DNA of 64,000 nucleotides from CAWAND01 sp963783335 (GTDB lineage: Bacteria; Chloroflexota; Anaerolineae; Anaerolineales; E44-bin32), in assembly GCA_963783335.1 (NCBI GenBank), contig CAWAND010000010.1, forward strand, positions 434,001 through 498,000, given 5' to 3'. The notes under the pieces were generated by a model. The model was given only the letters and a program-made list of their open reading frames with translations. It was not told the DNA's origin and did no database searches. Of the stretch, positions 1 to 8,412 are shown in pieces. Positions within the stretch are counted from its first letter, which is position 1. The number at the start of each line of letters is the position of its first letter. Position numbers and translations under genes: made by a program.

Positions 1-143
1 TCGACGTTTCAAGTGAGGCGGCTCACATTATCGCCAACCTGGAGGGCGCACTGGTCCTGTGCCGAATCTTCGATGACCCTACGTACCTGGAGCGCATCAA
101 GAAGACACTGCGCCAGCATTTTCGGGACGACTTGCTGGCTTGA
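1..143 (+). CDS. TetR-family regulator, C-terminal fragment (5' end outside window)
   Basis: Reading from base 3 gives 46 residues ending at TGA 141-143. The text ANLEGALVLCRIFDDPTYLE followed by a basic helix is typical of the ligand-binding C-terminal domain of TetR repressors. The helix-turn-helix lies upstream of the window, so target and ligand cannot be judged. The hydrolase at 179 follows after 35 bases on the same strand, so the regulator may be co-transcribed with it. Confidence 0.6.
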   Translation, partial: DVSSEAAHIIANLEGALVLCRIFDDPTYLERIKKTLRQHFRDDLLA

Positions 144-178
144 GGGGCGGCTTCAGAACAATCCTTGGGAGGATGGAT

Positions 179-1099
179 ATGCCAACGTTCGTGATTTGGA
201 TTTTGGGCCTGGCCGCAGGCGCTTTGGCCCTGTTCGGAGGCGCAGCCTGGGGATTCGCCCGTCTTTGGGCCTGGCCGTCACGTGTCTTCGCCCGCCGCAC
301 ACCTGACGACGTCGGCCTGGACGCCGAATCCGTGACCTTCAAGAGCGGCTCCAAACCCCTGCACGCGTGGTTCGTTCCCACCAGCGGCAGAGACAATCCC
401 TCGCCAACAGCCATCCTGGTGCACGGCTGGTCCAGCGAATCCAGCCAGATGCTGCCCGTGGCAAGCGTGCTTAGTCAGGCCGGATACAGCGTGTTAGCGT
501 ATGACGCACGGGGCCATGGAAGCAGCCCAGGCGATGGACCCATCACGCTCCGTAAATTCACCGATGACATCATCGCCGGGTTGGACTATGTGGCCAGCCG
601 GGATGATGTGGACCCCGTCCGGGTGGCGCTTGTCGGCCACTCTTTCGGCGCTGCTTCCGCCTTGCTGGCAGCCGCCGAAGACCCTCGCATCAGCGCCGTC
701 GTGAGCCTTTCGGGTTTTTCCGATCCGGTTGAAGTGACCCGTCGAGCACTTAAGGCGCTGCACCTGCCGCGCGGTCTCTTCTTGAAGCTGGTTTTGAAGA
801 TCCTGATGCGATGGATGGACTGCCGGCCCGAGGCCATCACACCCGGCGTTCAGATTGGACGGATCAGCGTCCCTATCCTGCTTGCACACGGCAGCCGTGA
901 TCGTCGCATCCCAGCCTCGGAGCTCGACCGCCTGGCATCGGCGGCGAATCCCGCCCTTGTTACCCGGCTGCTTGTCGACGGCAGCGGCCACCGAAGCCTG
1001 CTCAAGTCGGCAGAGTTGGCTCGCATGCTGCCGGAGTTCCTCAAGAATGCCTTTGAAGCTCGGATCAAACAATCCAGGAGGCTGACCAAAGTGGCGTAG
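179..1099 (+). CDS. Alpha/beta hydrolase with N-terminal membrane anchor
   Basis: A 306-residue serine hydrolase of unknown substrate. The N-terminal 25 residues are hydrophobic and probably form a membrane anchor. The nucleophile elbow is GHSFG (residues about 155-159), the oxyanion region is VHGWSS, the acid lies in HGSRD and the catalytic His in GSGHR. The fold resembles the YqkD/FrsA-like alpha/beta hydrolases. The ATG at 179 is chosen because GGGAGG lies 6 bases upstream; ATG 173 or TTG 140 are possible but worse. It follows the TetR fragment, which may control it. Confidence 0.82.
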   Translation: MPTFVIWILGLAAGALALFGGAAWGFARLWAWPSRVFARRTPDDVGLDAESVTFKSGSKPLHAWFVPTSGRDNPSPTAILVHGWSSESSQMLPVASVLSQAGYSVLAYDARGHGSSPGDGPITLRKFTDDIIAGLDYVASRDDVDPVRVALVGHSFGAASALLAAAEDPRISAVVSLSGFSDPVEVTRRALKALHLPRGLFLKLVLKILMRWMDCRPEAITPGVQIGRISVPILLAHGSRDRRIPASELDRLASAANPALVTRLLVDGSGHRSLLKSAELARMLPEFLKNAFEARIKQSRRLTKVA

Positions 1100-1184
1100 C
1101 AGAGATTGGGCCTCCGCCACAGTTGCGCGACAATGTCGGTAACTCCAGCCGAACAGATTGTCCTGGCGGAGAGGAATCCTCCAA

Positions 1185-1691
1185 TTGCCCATCCGATCAG
1201 CCATGCGTTGGGGGCCAAGGCGTGGGAGGCAGGTCCTCGTGGTCTTGGGATTGGCACTGGCAGCCTACTGGATCCTGCGCGGCTGCCTGCCATCCATTGG
1301 CGGCAGTTTGCCGAGCGACCTTCGGGCCGAACTTCGCCAACGCTATACGGTATGCATCACCGACACAGCCATCTGGCCCGGCGAACCTCGCCAGCCGGAG
1401 TGCGGTCAGGTGAGCTTCGACGAGGTGGGTGAAGGCAGCTTGCCGACGGATGCGGTGGCAGCTGGTGTTGACCAGGCCATCTGCTTTCGGATGACCATCA
1501 CCAATCCATCTTGGACCACGCAGGGGACGACCCGGCACGAGATCATCCACCACGGACACCTGGTGAGCAAAGTGGCCCTGCACAAGGCAGGCGGTTGGGT
1601 TGTGGAACCCGACCAAGATCAGATGGACGAAGCCCGCTGGAACGAGTTTGCCTGCCCAGGGCCGTTTCGAAGCCAAGCCGTCAATCCCTAG
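1185..1691 (+). CDS. Hypothetical single-pass membrane or secreted protein
   Basis: About 168 residues. A hydrophobic stretch (VLVVLGLALAAYWIL) near the N-terminus looks like a signal anchor, followed by a Cys-containing extracytoplasmic domain. No family recognised. The start is uncertain: TTG 1185 is preceded by a GGAGAGGA purine run, while TTG 1158 and ATG 1203 lack a site. A minus-strand frame over the same bases (1197-1703) looks like a shadow because its composition is less protein-like. Confidence 0.5.
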   Translation: MPIRSAMRWGPRRGRQVLVVLGLALAAYWILRGCLPSIGGSLPSDLRAELRQRYTVCITDTAIWPGEPRQPECGQVSFDEVGEGSLPTDAVAAGVDQAICFRMTITNPSWTTQGTTRHEIIHHGHLVSKVALHKAGGWVVEPDQDQMDEARWNEFACPGPFRSQAVNP

Positions 1692-1724
1692 GCTGTGACC
1701 CAAACCCCCTCTCCGCCGGCCGCC

Positions 1725-2201
1725 TCACTTTCTGCGGTAGTGGATGTGCCAGAGCGTCTTCCAGGTCTCACCCCCATCATCGGATCGGTCCCAATGCCAT
1801 TCAAAGGAATCCGCCGCGATGTCGTACCAGACCATCCGCTGGTGGATCGTCTTTCCCTCGTGTTCCGTTTGTCTGCTCAGGATCATGCCTTCGTCGGTCA
1901 TGCCGCCCTTGAAATCCAGGTAGCTTCCCTGGTTGTCGACCCAAGTCTGCTTCCAACAGGATTCCCGGGCCACGTAAGTTGACACGCTCATCCCCACCAA
2001 CGATCGTGGGTCCGGATCAAGATCGGTGAAGTTCTCCAGCACCACACAGCCCCCGAGGGCCTTGGTGACAACGTTCGTGCCATGGCCATCCCCCCCCCAT
2101 TCGGCTGTCCAATCTCCGAGCCAGAAATCAAACTCTGAGGCTTTCGGATCGGAGCACGGCTTGGCTGGTTCGGTTCCCGGCGTCGGACTGGCTTCGGTCA
2201 T
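1725..2201 (-). CDS. DUF1579-like lipocalin-fold protein
   Basis: A 158-residue soluble protein. The opening motif FDFWLGDWTAEW and the later pattern of aromatic beta-strands (WKQTWVDNQGSYLDF, RMVWYDIAADSFEWHWDRS) resemble the DUF1579 group of small beta-barrel proteins of unknown function. The ATG at 2201 is chosen because AGGAGGGG lies just upstream. The gene is divergent from the arsR operon, and the shared 266-bp region holds a CRP-like palindrome about 160 bases upstream of this start. Confidence 0.7.
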   Translation of the reverse strand: MTEASPTPGTEPAKPCSDPKASEFDFWLGDWTAEWGGDGHGTNVVTKALGGCVVLENFTDLDPDPRSLVGMSVSTYVARESCWKQTWVDNQGSYLDFKGGMTDEGMILSRQTEHEGKTIHQRMVWYDIAADSFEWHWDRSDDGGETWKTLWHIHYRRK

Positions 2202-2362
2202 CTGTCCCCTCCTCATCTCCCGTTATCAGGTGGTCGGACTGGGCGGGTTGGCCTGGCAGGCAAGCATCCACACAATACCCCTGCCAGGAGCCGTCCCGTA
2301 TTCTCTACCGGCCAGCACTCGACGGCGTTCAATATCGCCGATCCCAAGGCGCCCGGGATCTA

Positions 2363-2382
2363 TTTGTGACAATTGTCACAAA
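2363..2382. promoter_or_regulatory. CRP-like palindromic operator, perfect 20-bp
   Basis: TTTGTGACAATTGTCACAAA is a perfect 20-bp palindrome and the best copy of the TGTGA-N6-TCACA pattern seen repeatedly between genes here. It lies in the divergent region between the DUF1579-like gene and arsR, about 45 bases upstream of the arsR -35 box. Confidence 0.75.
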
Positions 2383-2407
2383 CTTTCCGGCCAAGAATAA
2401 CTGACCG

Positions 2408-2454
2408 TTACCTGTTTACGGTGTTTCAATCATATTCGCGAGATTGAATATGAT
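2408..2454 (+). promoter_or_regulatory. arsR promoter with overlapping ArsR operator
   Basis: TTACCT (2408-2413), a 17-bp spacer and CATATT (2431-2436) form a plausible sigma-70 promoter. The inverted repeat ATCATATTC (2429-2437) / GAATATGAT (2446-2454), 9-bp perfect arms with an 8-bp centre, covers the -10 box and the expected start point. This is the arrangement expected for an autorepressed ArsR/SmtB operon. A second partial inverted repeat, ACCGT/ACGGT, lies at 2404-2422. Confidence 0.75.
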
Positions 2455-2467
2455 GTCTGGAGGCACC

Positions 2468-2881
2468 ATGGCGACATTCTCCGCCCAGGCCCGACTTCTG
2501 AAGAGCTTGGGACACCCCACTCGGCTGCAAATGCTCCGTCTTCTCGAGGAAGACGAGGCATGTGTCTGCCACATGGCAGCCGCCCTTCAGACCAGCCAGC
2601 CCACCGTCTCCCAACACTTGATGGCCCTGCGCAAAGCTGGCATCGTGTCCCGACGGCGTGATGGAAAGAATATCTACTACCGTTTGTCCCGCAGCCAGAT
2701 CGCGGGTCTGCTCGATCTGGCAGACGCCCTGGCCGGTGGTACACGCAGCTCGGCCCGCCCGCGGTCGGCAGCCGATTGCCCTTGCCCACAATGCCAGGCA
2801 AGAGGCGAATCAACCGCCGGCCCCGAGCGCCAGCTGGCATCGACAGAGGCGTCAAGAGCCAAAGGAGAGAAAGTCCGATGA
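2468..2881 (+). CDS. ArsR/SmtB-family metalloregulator
   Basis: A 137-residue winged-helix repressor. The N-terminal part carries LKSLGHPTRLQMLRLL, the recognition helix QTSQPTVSQHLMALRKAGIV and the wing RRRDGKNIYYRLS. ACVCHM at about residues 33-38 matches the CxC metalloid-binding site of helix alpha-3 in classical ArsR. A second Cys cluster, DCPCPQC, lies in the C-terminal tail. ATG 2468 is used because GGAGG lies 4 bases upstream; earlier in-frame ATGs fall inside the operator. Its stop overlaps the next start as ATGA, so translation is coupled. It probably represses its own operon and releases on As(III), Sb(III) or a related thiophilic ligand. Confidence 0.88.
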   Translation: MATFSAQARLLKSLGHPTRLQMLRLLEEDEACVCHMAAALQTSQPTVSQHLMALRKAGIVSRRRDGKNIYYRLSRSQIAGLLDLADALAGGTRSSARPRSAADCPCPQCQARGESTAGPERQLASTEASRAKGEKVR

Positions 2882-3120
2882 CTGACATCAAGATTCTGGG
2901 CACAGGCTGCCCCAACTGCCTCAAACTCGAGGCCCTGGTGCGGGAGACCTTGAAGGACCTCGGGCTCGAAGCCGATATCGAAAAAGTGACTGACTACGAA
3001 GAAATCTTGGGGTGGGGGATCATGGCGACGCCGGGTTTGGTTCTCAACGACTCGGTGGTGCTGTCCGGCCGGATTCCTTCGCGCAGCCAGCTGGCCGAGA
3101 TCTTCGCCGATGTCCAATAG
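2878..3120 (+). CDS. Small thioredoxin-fold redox-active disulfide protein
   Basis: An 80-residue protein with the active site GTGCPNCLKLE (CPNC, residues about 10-13) and the cis-Pro loop MATPGLVLND. It matches the small glutaredoxin/thioredoxin-like proteins (redox-active disulfide protein 2) often encoded between an arsR gene and an ArsP-type permease. It probably handles thiol or metalloid chemistry for the permease. The ATG overlaps the arsR stop by 4 bases; the permease begins 29 bases after its stop. Confidence 0.85.
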   Translation: MTDIKILGTGCPNCLKLEALVRETLKDLGLEADIEKVTDYEEILGWGIMATPGLVLNDSVVLSGRIPSRSQLAEIFADVQ

Positions 3121-3149
3121 AATCACCTCAGCCTTGAGAGTGTGAACAC

Positions 3150-4199
3150 ATGACCACCCCTCGCGCAAGCTTGAACCCCAGATCCGCGCCATGGCCCATG
3201 GCGGCGGCACTCGCTTTGGCCACCTTGGTCTGGGTCGGCCTTTACATCGGCATTCAGCCGGCGGCTGACTGGCTCAGCTACGCCGCCCTCGGGCTTTCAT
3301 CGACCTCGCGGCTCGGTTCAGCGGTTGCCTTCTTTTTGTACGATGTCCCCAAGATCCTGCTGCTGCTCACCGGGATGATCTTCGTCATCACCTTCATCCA
3401 GACCTTCTTCAGCCCCGAAAGGAGCCGCGCCCTGCTTGGCGGAAGGCGAGAGGGGCTCGGTAATCTGATGGCGGCCGGCCTGGGCGTGCTCACGCCTTTC
3501 TGCTCTTGCTCAGCCGTGCCTTTGTTCATCGGGTTCGTCAAGTCGGGCGTGCCGCTGGGGGTGACATTCTCCTTCTTGATCGCCACACCGATCATCAACG
3601 AAGTCGCGCTTGTGCTCCTGCTGGGCCTTTTTGGATGGCGCATCGCAGGCCTGTATGTGATTTCCGGACTGCTTATCGCCGTGGGCGCGGGATGGATCAT
3701 TGGGCGCCTCCGGCCCGAACGTTTCATCGAAGAGTTTGTATGGAATGTTCAGGCCGGGCCCACCGCCGAGGGCATTTCCCCTTCACTGCGAGAACGGGCC
3801 GACATGGCTCGCGAGGCAGTGGGACAGATCGTAGGCCGAGTTTGGCTATATGTCGTCATTGGGATTGCCATCGGCGCCGCCATCCACGGCTATGTGCCGA
3901 CGGACGCGCTTTCCCAGATCATGGGCAAGCAGGCATGGTGGTCGGTTCCTGCCGCCGTTGTCATGGGCGTGCCCTTGTACTCCAACGCGGCGGGAATGAT
4001 CCCGTTGGTGATGGCGTTGATGGAGAAGGGCGCCTCCGCCGGAACCGGCCTGGCGTTCATGATGTCGGTGGTCGGGCTGAGCCTGCCGGAGGTGATCATC
4101 TTGCGCAGAGTGATCAAACCGCCGCTGCTGGCCATCTTTGTCGCCGTCGTAGCCGCCGCCATCGTCCTGACGGGTTTCCTCTTCAACCTGATCGTATAA
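3150..4199 (+). CDS. ArsP-like permease (DUF318 family)
   Basis: A 349-residue integral membrane protein with about eight to ten hydrophobic segments. The conserved motif LTPFCSCSAVPLFIGF in the first half, with its Cys pair, and the second-half motif GVPLYSNAAG are hallmarks of the permease family that includes ArsP, an exporter of trivalent organoarsenicals. A basic, Arg-rich loop (GRLRPERF, RERADMAREA) separates the halves. It is the last gene of the arsR operon. The substrate is inferred from family and context and could be another soft metal or organometal. Confidence 0.82.
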   Translation: MTTPRASLNPRSAPWPMAAALALATLVWVGLYIGIQPAADWLSYAALGLSSTSRLGSAVAFFLYDVPKILLLLTGMIFVITFIQTFFSPERSRALLGGRREGLGNLMAAGLGVLTPFCSCSAVPLFIGFVKSGVPLGVTFSFLIATPIINEVALVLLLGLFGWRIAGLYVISGLLIAVGAGWIIGRLRPERFIEEFVWNVQAGPTAEGISPSLRERADMAREAVGQIVGRVWLYVVIGIAIGAAIHGYVPTDALSQIMGKQAWWSVPAAVVMGVPLYSNAAGMIPLVMALMEKGASAGTGLAFMMSVVGLSLPEVIILRRVIKPPLLAIFVAVVAAAIVLTGFLFNLIV

Positions 4200-4277
4200 T
4201 CCCACCTGCTTGGCGCACGGTCACTGGGGGCCTGGGATCTTCGGCGCCCGGTTGGTTGCTTGCGATGAGACGATGAA

Positions 4278-4940
4278 GTGTCGGATCAAAACATGACCCA
4301 TTCAAACCCAAAAGAAGTCTTGGGGCTTGAACGGCTGGTCTTCTTCAGCGACGCCGTGATGGCCATTGCGATCACCTTGTTGGCGGTCGACGTTCGCGTG
4401 CCCGACCTCCCGTCTGACCTGGCGGGGAAAGCGTTGGGCGCCCAGCTCTCGAACCTGTCGCCCCAGGTCACGAGCTTCGTGATCAGCTTCACTGTGATTG
4501 GGATTTACTGGGCGGCCCATCACCGCTATTTCACCTTGATCGAACGTCACGACGGCCGGCTGATCGGACTCAACCTCGCTTTCCTCTTTTTTGTGGCGTC
4601 CATGCCGTTCGTCTCCAGTCTGCTCGGGCATTACCCTGAGATGGCGATCGGGGTCGTTCCCTACGCTGCCGACGTGGCTGCGCTTGGTCTGGCGATGGCG
4701 GCCATCTGGTGGTACGCCAGCGCCGGCTCTCGCCTGGTGGACCCGGATCTTGACCGGACCACGATCAGACTCTTTCGGCTTCGCCCCCTTGCAACCACTG
4801 CCGTGTTCTTGCTCTCCATCCCCATCGCCCTTTGGCATCCACGCGTGGCCACCTGGTTCTGGCTCTTGGCGCCGTTGGTCGTGGCATTCATGGGGCGCAC
4901 CATGGCCCCGCACCAGCAGACGGACGGCGACACCAGCTAG
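4278..4940 (+). CDS. TMEM175-like (DUF1211) potassium channel family protein
   Basis: A 220-residue membrane protein with about six transmembrane segments. The motif ERLVFFSDAVMAIAITLLAVD matches the FSDAV-x-AIAIT signature of bacterial TMEM175 channels, which conduct K+. HHRYF and the second hydrophobic half also fit. The start is unclear: GTG 4278 has only a weak site, and ATG 4293 is also possible since the conserved part begins at about residue 17. It lies 78 bases after the permease and may or may not belong to that operon. Confidence 0.8.
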   Translation: MSDQNMTHSNPKEVLGLERLVFFSDAVMAIAITLLAVDVRVPDLPSDLAGKALGAQLSNLSPQVTSFVISFTVIGIYWAAHHRYFTLIERHDGRLIGLNLAFLFFVASMPFVSSLLGHYPEMAIGVVPYAADVAALGLAMAAIWWYASAGSRLVDPDLDRTTIRLFRLRPLATTAVFLLSIPIALWHPRVATWFWLLAPLVVAFMGRTMAPHQQTDGDTS

Positions 4941-5093
4941 GTCAGCCGGCGCCGCCTGCAGCGCGGAGCCCCTCCCTTGGTTCACGGAAGAAATCGCTTA
5001 CCGTTTCTGTAAGGCAACCGAAAACTGGGCGGCACGGATCCTGTGCTACGGTGAACCCAGGACGGCGCCCAGAACATGGGTCCATCATCCAAT

Positions 5094-5123
5094 GGGCCCC
5101 CGAAAAGCCGTCGTCGGGGGCCC
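5094..5123. terminator. Strong hairpin in the 4941-5317 gene-free gap
   Basis: GGGCCCCCGA (5094-5103) pairs perfectly with TCGGGGGCCC (5114-5123) around a 10-base loop. It lies between the ends of two convergent genes, so it could stop transcripts from both sides, although no long T-run follows. Nothing else is apparent in the 377-base gap. Confidence 0.5.
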
Positions 5124-5317
5124 AATTGATTCCCGCATCTATCCTGACTCCCCCACTCTTAATCTGCTTCGATCTCCGGGGCAATGCGGCCCGGGTCCTG
5201 CCAAACGGTACGCCCCGTGTTGTCCACTTGATGGTGCCGGACACAGCAGACCACGGAATATGCAAGGGCGAGGCACGGCCCGAGGGCCGTTTCCCAGCCC
5301 ATTCCCCTAGGCGAGAC

Positions 5318-5791
5318 TCAAGGTGCGATTGGCCGCGGCCCGCCCGAAGCGACGGGCAGATTATTGGCGTCGTAGGCGATGACATTCCAGGTCATGCCTT
5401 CGACCACACTCGGGCCGAGTGAATCATCGTTGAGCTTCGGACGGCCGCCGACCGGCACGGAGGTCTCCCGTCCCTGCCAGCTCCAATACAGCTCCTGGTT
5501 GGGTGCGTACAGGTAGACGCCATACCAGGCCGCCCCGTCGACTGGATCCCAGGCCAACACCGGCCGGATGCCGCCGCCCGAGGTCGGCGTGGTGAGCGTC
5601 ATCGAAGGCAGGAAGTCGAGGAAGCCAACCGGGCCTGATTCCTGAGGCTGCGTCGGGGAGGCTGCGGGAACCGCGCTCGGCGCAAGCGAAGGTTCGGAGG
5701 TCGACGTGGACGATGCCCCAAACAGAGTCGAACATGCCAGGCTCGACGCGAGCAGGGCAAGCGTTATGGCAACAGGTTCGCGGATCTTCAT
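5318..5791 (-). CDS. Lipoprotein with FN3-like beta domain
   Basis: A 157-residue protein with a lipoprotein signal (lipobox LASSLAC) and a Ser/Pro/Ala-rich linker, followed by a beta domain containing VLAWDPVDGAAWYGVYLY and a Trp-rich segment. This recalls fibronectin type III-like or carbohydrate-binding beta sandwiches. The start codon overlaps the stop of the upstream gene by 4 bases, so the two are one operon. Function unknown. Confidence 0.7.
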   Translation of the reverse strand: MKIREPVAITLALLASSLACSTLFGASSTSTSEPSLAPSAVPAASPTQPQESGPVGFLDFLPSMTLTTPTSGGGIRPVLAWDPVDGAAWYGVYLYAPNQELYWSWQGRETSVPVGGRPKLNDDSLGPSVVEGMTWNVIAYDANNLPVASGGPRPIAP

Positions 5792-7041
5792 TGTGGCGCC
5801 TCGACAGTGCTGCCGTCCTCTTTCCAGTTGTAGCCATTGCCCTCATAGGTCGCTCGCGCCGGGTATTCTGTACCGGCGACATTGTAGGTCCAATCCATGA
5901 TCGCTCCCACAAGCATCGCTTTTTGCGTGTCTTCGTTGACAAAGATATCGCCGTTGGGATCCTCGTTCTGCTCCAAAATGTGTTGGCAGCCCTGTCGCAG
6001 GGCATCCTCAGCCTTCACCGCTTGCGCCGGATTAGGGGCCCCGGGCCCGAACGCACCCACGCGCGTGCCGGCCTGCAGCAGTTTGAATGCGGCATCCCCG
6101 GTCAGGCCTTCAAGCCCCGCACCTCCGATGATCAACTGCTGAATCTGCCAGGTGAGCGCCTGGGCGAAGTATTCGACATTGTCCTGTCCGAAGAAGCGTT
6201 TTTCGCACTTGCGCAGATTTCTCAAAGTGTTGAGGAACTGCTCCGCCTTTGCCAAATCATCCATCACCTGGTCCATGCTCCAGTTGGGAAAGGCTTCCAC
6301 CATTTGGTTGACATCATGGACGTACTGTGTGATGGCGTTGAAGAGTGGTGATTGGCTCGGGTCGGGATTGCCACCGGTGAAGAGGGTTTGAAGTTGTTTG
6401 AGTTGGTCCTGAATCTCACTCGTGTTGCGCACCAGCATCATGGATCCATCGAGGTCGGACGACAGGCCGACACCCTGGTAGGCTTGCTCAACCGCCCACT
6501 GGAAGTCCCCGTAGGCCTCGTCGCACTCGGCGAACAAGATTGTGACCTTCATCGTCGGAATGGCATCTGTCGTGTCGATCGGGAAGGAGGACGCTTTCCC
6601 CCCAGACTCCACCCTGATGGTCCCGGTCGTGTGACTCGATCCAGCAAGAGAGAGCACTTGGTTGTCGCCGCCAACCGTGCCTGGCCCGGAGAACGTCGTG
6701 TCGGCATCGGCGTGGGCCTTGTGACCCGCGATGGACCCATCCATAGTCATGGTTGCCGATCCCTGGTGAGACCAGGATCCGACAACGGGGCCGTCGGAGC
6801 TCACGTTGAGGTCCAAATCGACGGTTACTGAACCATCCCAGGCCATATCCATACCAGCCTGGCTTGCCCTGGCCACTCCCGATGCTTGCCCAGATCCCGA
6901 CCAGGGTCCGTACTCAAGCTGCGGCGTATCCGGAGCATCCTGCGCGCCGGCCGGGCTGCCGCGGAGCAGCCCCCCCATCAACAGGGGCAGGACAACTGCC
7001 AGTCGCCAGGCGCGTGAATACCAGGGCTTGAGATGTTTCAT
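5788..7041 (-). CDS. Secreted protein of unknown function
   Basis: A 417-residue protein with a signal peptide (basic MKHLKPWYSRAWR, hydrophobic core, cleavage near AGAQD). The first half is Ser/Gly/Asp-rich and beta-like; the second half is helical with several Trp and Cys (AECDEA, RKCEKRFFG, RQGCQHIL). No family recognised. The ATG at 7041 is preferred over the longer frame because GGGAGG lies upstream and the signal peptide begins there. It forms an operon with the downstream lipoprotein. A CRP-like palindrome lies about 215 bases upstream. Confidence 0.72.
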   Translation of the reverse strand: MKHLKPWYSRAWRLAVVLPLLMGGLLRGSPAGAQDAPDTPQLEYGPWSGSGQASGVARASQAGMDMAWDGSVTVDLDLNVSSDGPVVGSWSHQGSATMTMDGSIAGHKAHADADTTFSGPGTVGGDNQVLSLAGSSHTTGTIRVESGGKASSFPIDTTDAIPTMKVTILFAECDEAYGDFQWAVEQAYQGVGLSSDLDGSMMLVRNTSEIQDQLKQLQTLFTGGNPDPSQSPLFNAITQYVHDVNQMVEAFPNWSMDQVMDDLAKAEQFLNTLRNLRKCEKRFFGQDNVEYFAQALTWQIQQLIIGGAGLEGLTGDAAFKLLQAGTRVGAFGPGAPNPAQAVKAEDALRQGCQHILEQNEDPNGDIFVNEDTQKAMLVGAIMDWTYNVAGTEYPARATYEGNGYNWKEDGSTVEAPQ

Positions 7042-7710
7042 GCGTGCCTCCCAATGGGAACGTGCGTTGGATACTCCCGGCGTCAAGCCGGGACAGGAAA
7101 GCCTTGGGATCGTGAGGATGGTGAAAGATACGGCGAGACCCCTCAGCAAACGGGCCGCAATGTAACACGCTCTCCCTGCTTGCGCAAACGAGAAAGCCCA
7201 CGCCCTCAAGATCGAACAGTATCGGCCAATTCGTGCCAGGGCGATTTGGGTTTATTTGTGCCGATTTTCACAAGCCATCGGGGCTGAGTTTACCCAGTCA
7301 CAGCGGGAACATCACATGCACCGTCGTCCTCACGCTCATGTTTGCTCCGCGCCTCTCGCTAGGCCCGTGCGCCCCGGCCAGGCGGCGGAGAACCGCCCGG
7401 CCCAATCCGACAAGCTCAGACGCAATAGCGAAGGACAGGATCACACGGCCCCACAGCGTGGGATTCACCGCGCATCCTCGCAAGGTGGGTCATCAATTGG
7501 AGACGATCCTGGCGCCCAATCGTGAATTTCCGATGGGTGCTTCACATGGCGGATCATGGATTGGCGCCCGGCGGTGTAGCTCGTATGCCACCATCACCAC
7601 GCTTCGCCGGGTTGCCCCGGGGCCGGCCTTGACTGTAAACTTGCCACCTCCTGCAAACATTCACAGCGTCTGGTCAGGTGCACTTTCATTTGGGAGAGGA
7701 GGAGCAGGCA
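7042..7710. other. Gene-free 669-base region with one operator-like site
   Basis: No frame here looks like a real protein. The only clear signal is TTTGTGCCGATTTTCACAAG at 7255-7274, a copy of the recurring CRP-like palindrome, between divergently transcribed genes. A loose pair of GGCGCC-containing inverted segments near 7510 and 7560 is too imperfect to name. Confidence 0.5.
7255..7274. promoter_or_regulatory. CRP-like palindromic operator
   Basis: TTTGTGCCGATTTTCACAAG keeps TTTGTG-N8-CACAA with a C in place of the A after TGTG. It lies in the divergent region between the secreted protein at 7041 (minus) and the membrane protein at 7711 (plus). Confidence 0.6.
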
Positions 7711-8181
7711 ATGTTGCCAACGAGAATGCGGCGAATCGGGTGGATTGTTTTCAGATTGTTGTGGATCCCGTTCATCCTGATCTTCGTCGGCATGTTCAGG
7801 ATGCCACCCGGGAGCTACGATTGGGTCGACCTGCCAAGCATCACTCGCATCGGCATTATCGGCACGGCGGTACTTGGCGCCCTGGCCATGATATTGCTGG
7901 CCGGCTCGGTGGTCCTGAGTTCGCTCAACAATCTGGATCTGCAAACCGATGGCATGAAGGCTCAGGCCACCGTCCTCGAAGTTCGCGACACGGGAACCAC
8001 CATCAACCAGAACCCGCTTGTTCACCTGAAGCTCAAGGTTGAGCCCGGGAATCAGCCCAGCTTCGAAGCCGAAACCGAACAGGTGATCGGACGGCTCCAG
8101 GTGCCACAGGTTCAGCCCGGCGCCAAGGTTGCGGTGCGCTACAATCCCTACTCGCACGCCGTGGCGTTGGACACAACCTGA
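7711..8181 (+). CDS. Membrane-anchored DUF3592-like protein
   Basis: A 156-residue protein with two N-terminal transmembrane helices (IGWIVFRLLWIPFILIFVGM and IGIIGTAVLGALAMILLAG), then a beta domain with AQATVLEVRDTGTTINQNP and GAKVAVRYNPYSH. This matches small membrane proteins with the V-x-Y-x-P strand motif (DUF3592/SHOCT-associated). ATG 7711 follows GAGGAGGAG and is chosen over the longer frame from 7678. Function unknown. Confidence 0.72.
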   Translation: MLPTRMRRIGWIVFRLLWIPFILIFVGMFRMPPGSYDWVDLPSITRIGIIGTAVLGALAMILLAGSVVLSSLNNLDLQTDGMKAQATVLEVRDTGTTINQNPLVHLKLKVEPGNQPSFEAETEQVIGRLQVPQVQPGAKVAVRYNPYSHAVALDTT

Positions 8182-8277
8182 ACCGCCTGCATCTGCCAGA
8201 ACATTCCTCCCAGAACGGGGTCGCCACAGGCTTGGGCAATCTTGAAACGGACTTGCCTTCCCATGCCGCCGCGTCCC

Positions 8278-8297
8278 TTTGTGCCCCTTGTCACAAG
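8278..8297. promoter_or_regulatory. CRP-like palindromic operator
   Basis: TTTGTGCCCCTTGTCACAAG lies 116 bases upstream of the DUF1801 start in an otherwise empty 231-base gap. It keeps both half-sites, TTTGTG and CACAAG. Confidence 0.6.
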
Positions 8298-8412
8298 CCG
8301 GCTGGGGTCATCCGCTGAGTTGGCAAGTTGCCATCCTGCGTAATCTCCGCAAGAATAGACTTGCGGCCTTTTCAACCTCGCCGATCCATGACGGAGCCCA
8401 CAGGAGTATCGC

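Noticed and set aside
1197..1703. Minus-strand 168-residue frame
   Set aside because: The opposite strand encodes a protein with a plausible signal anchor; only one can be real and the plus frame is more convincing.
7233..8042. A 269-residue plus-strand frame across the 7-8 kb gap
   Set aside because: No protein-like composition in its first half, and its second half overlaps the better supported gene at 7711 in another frame.
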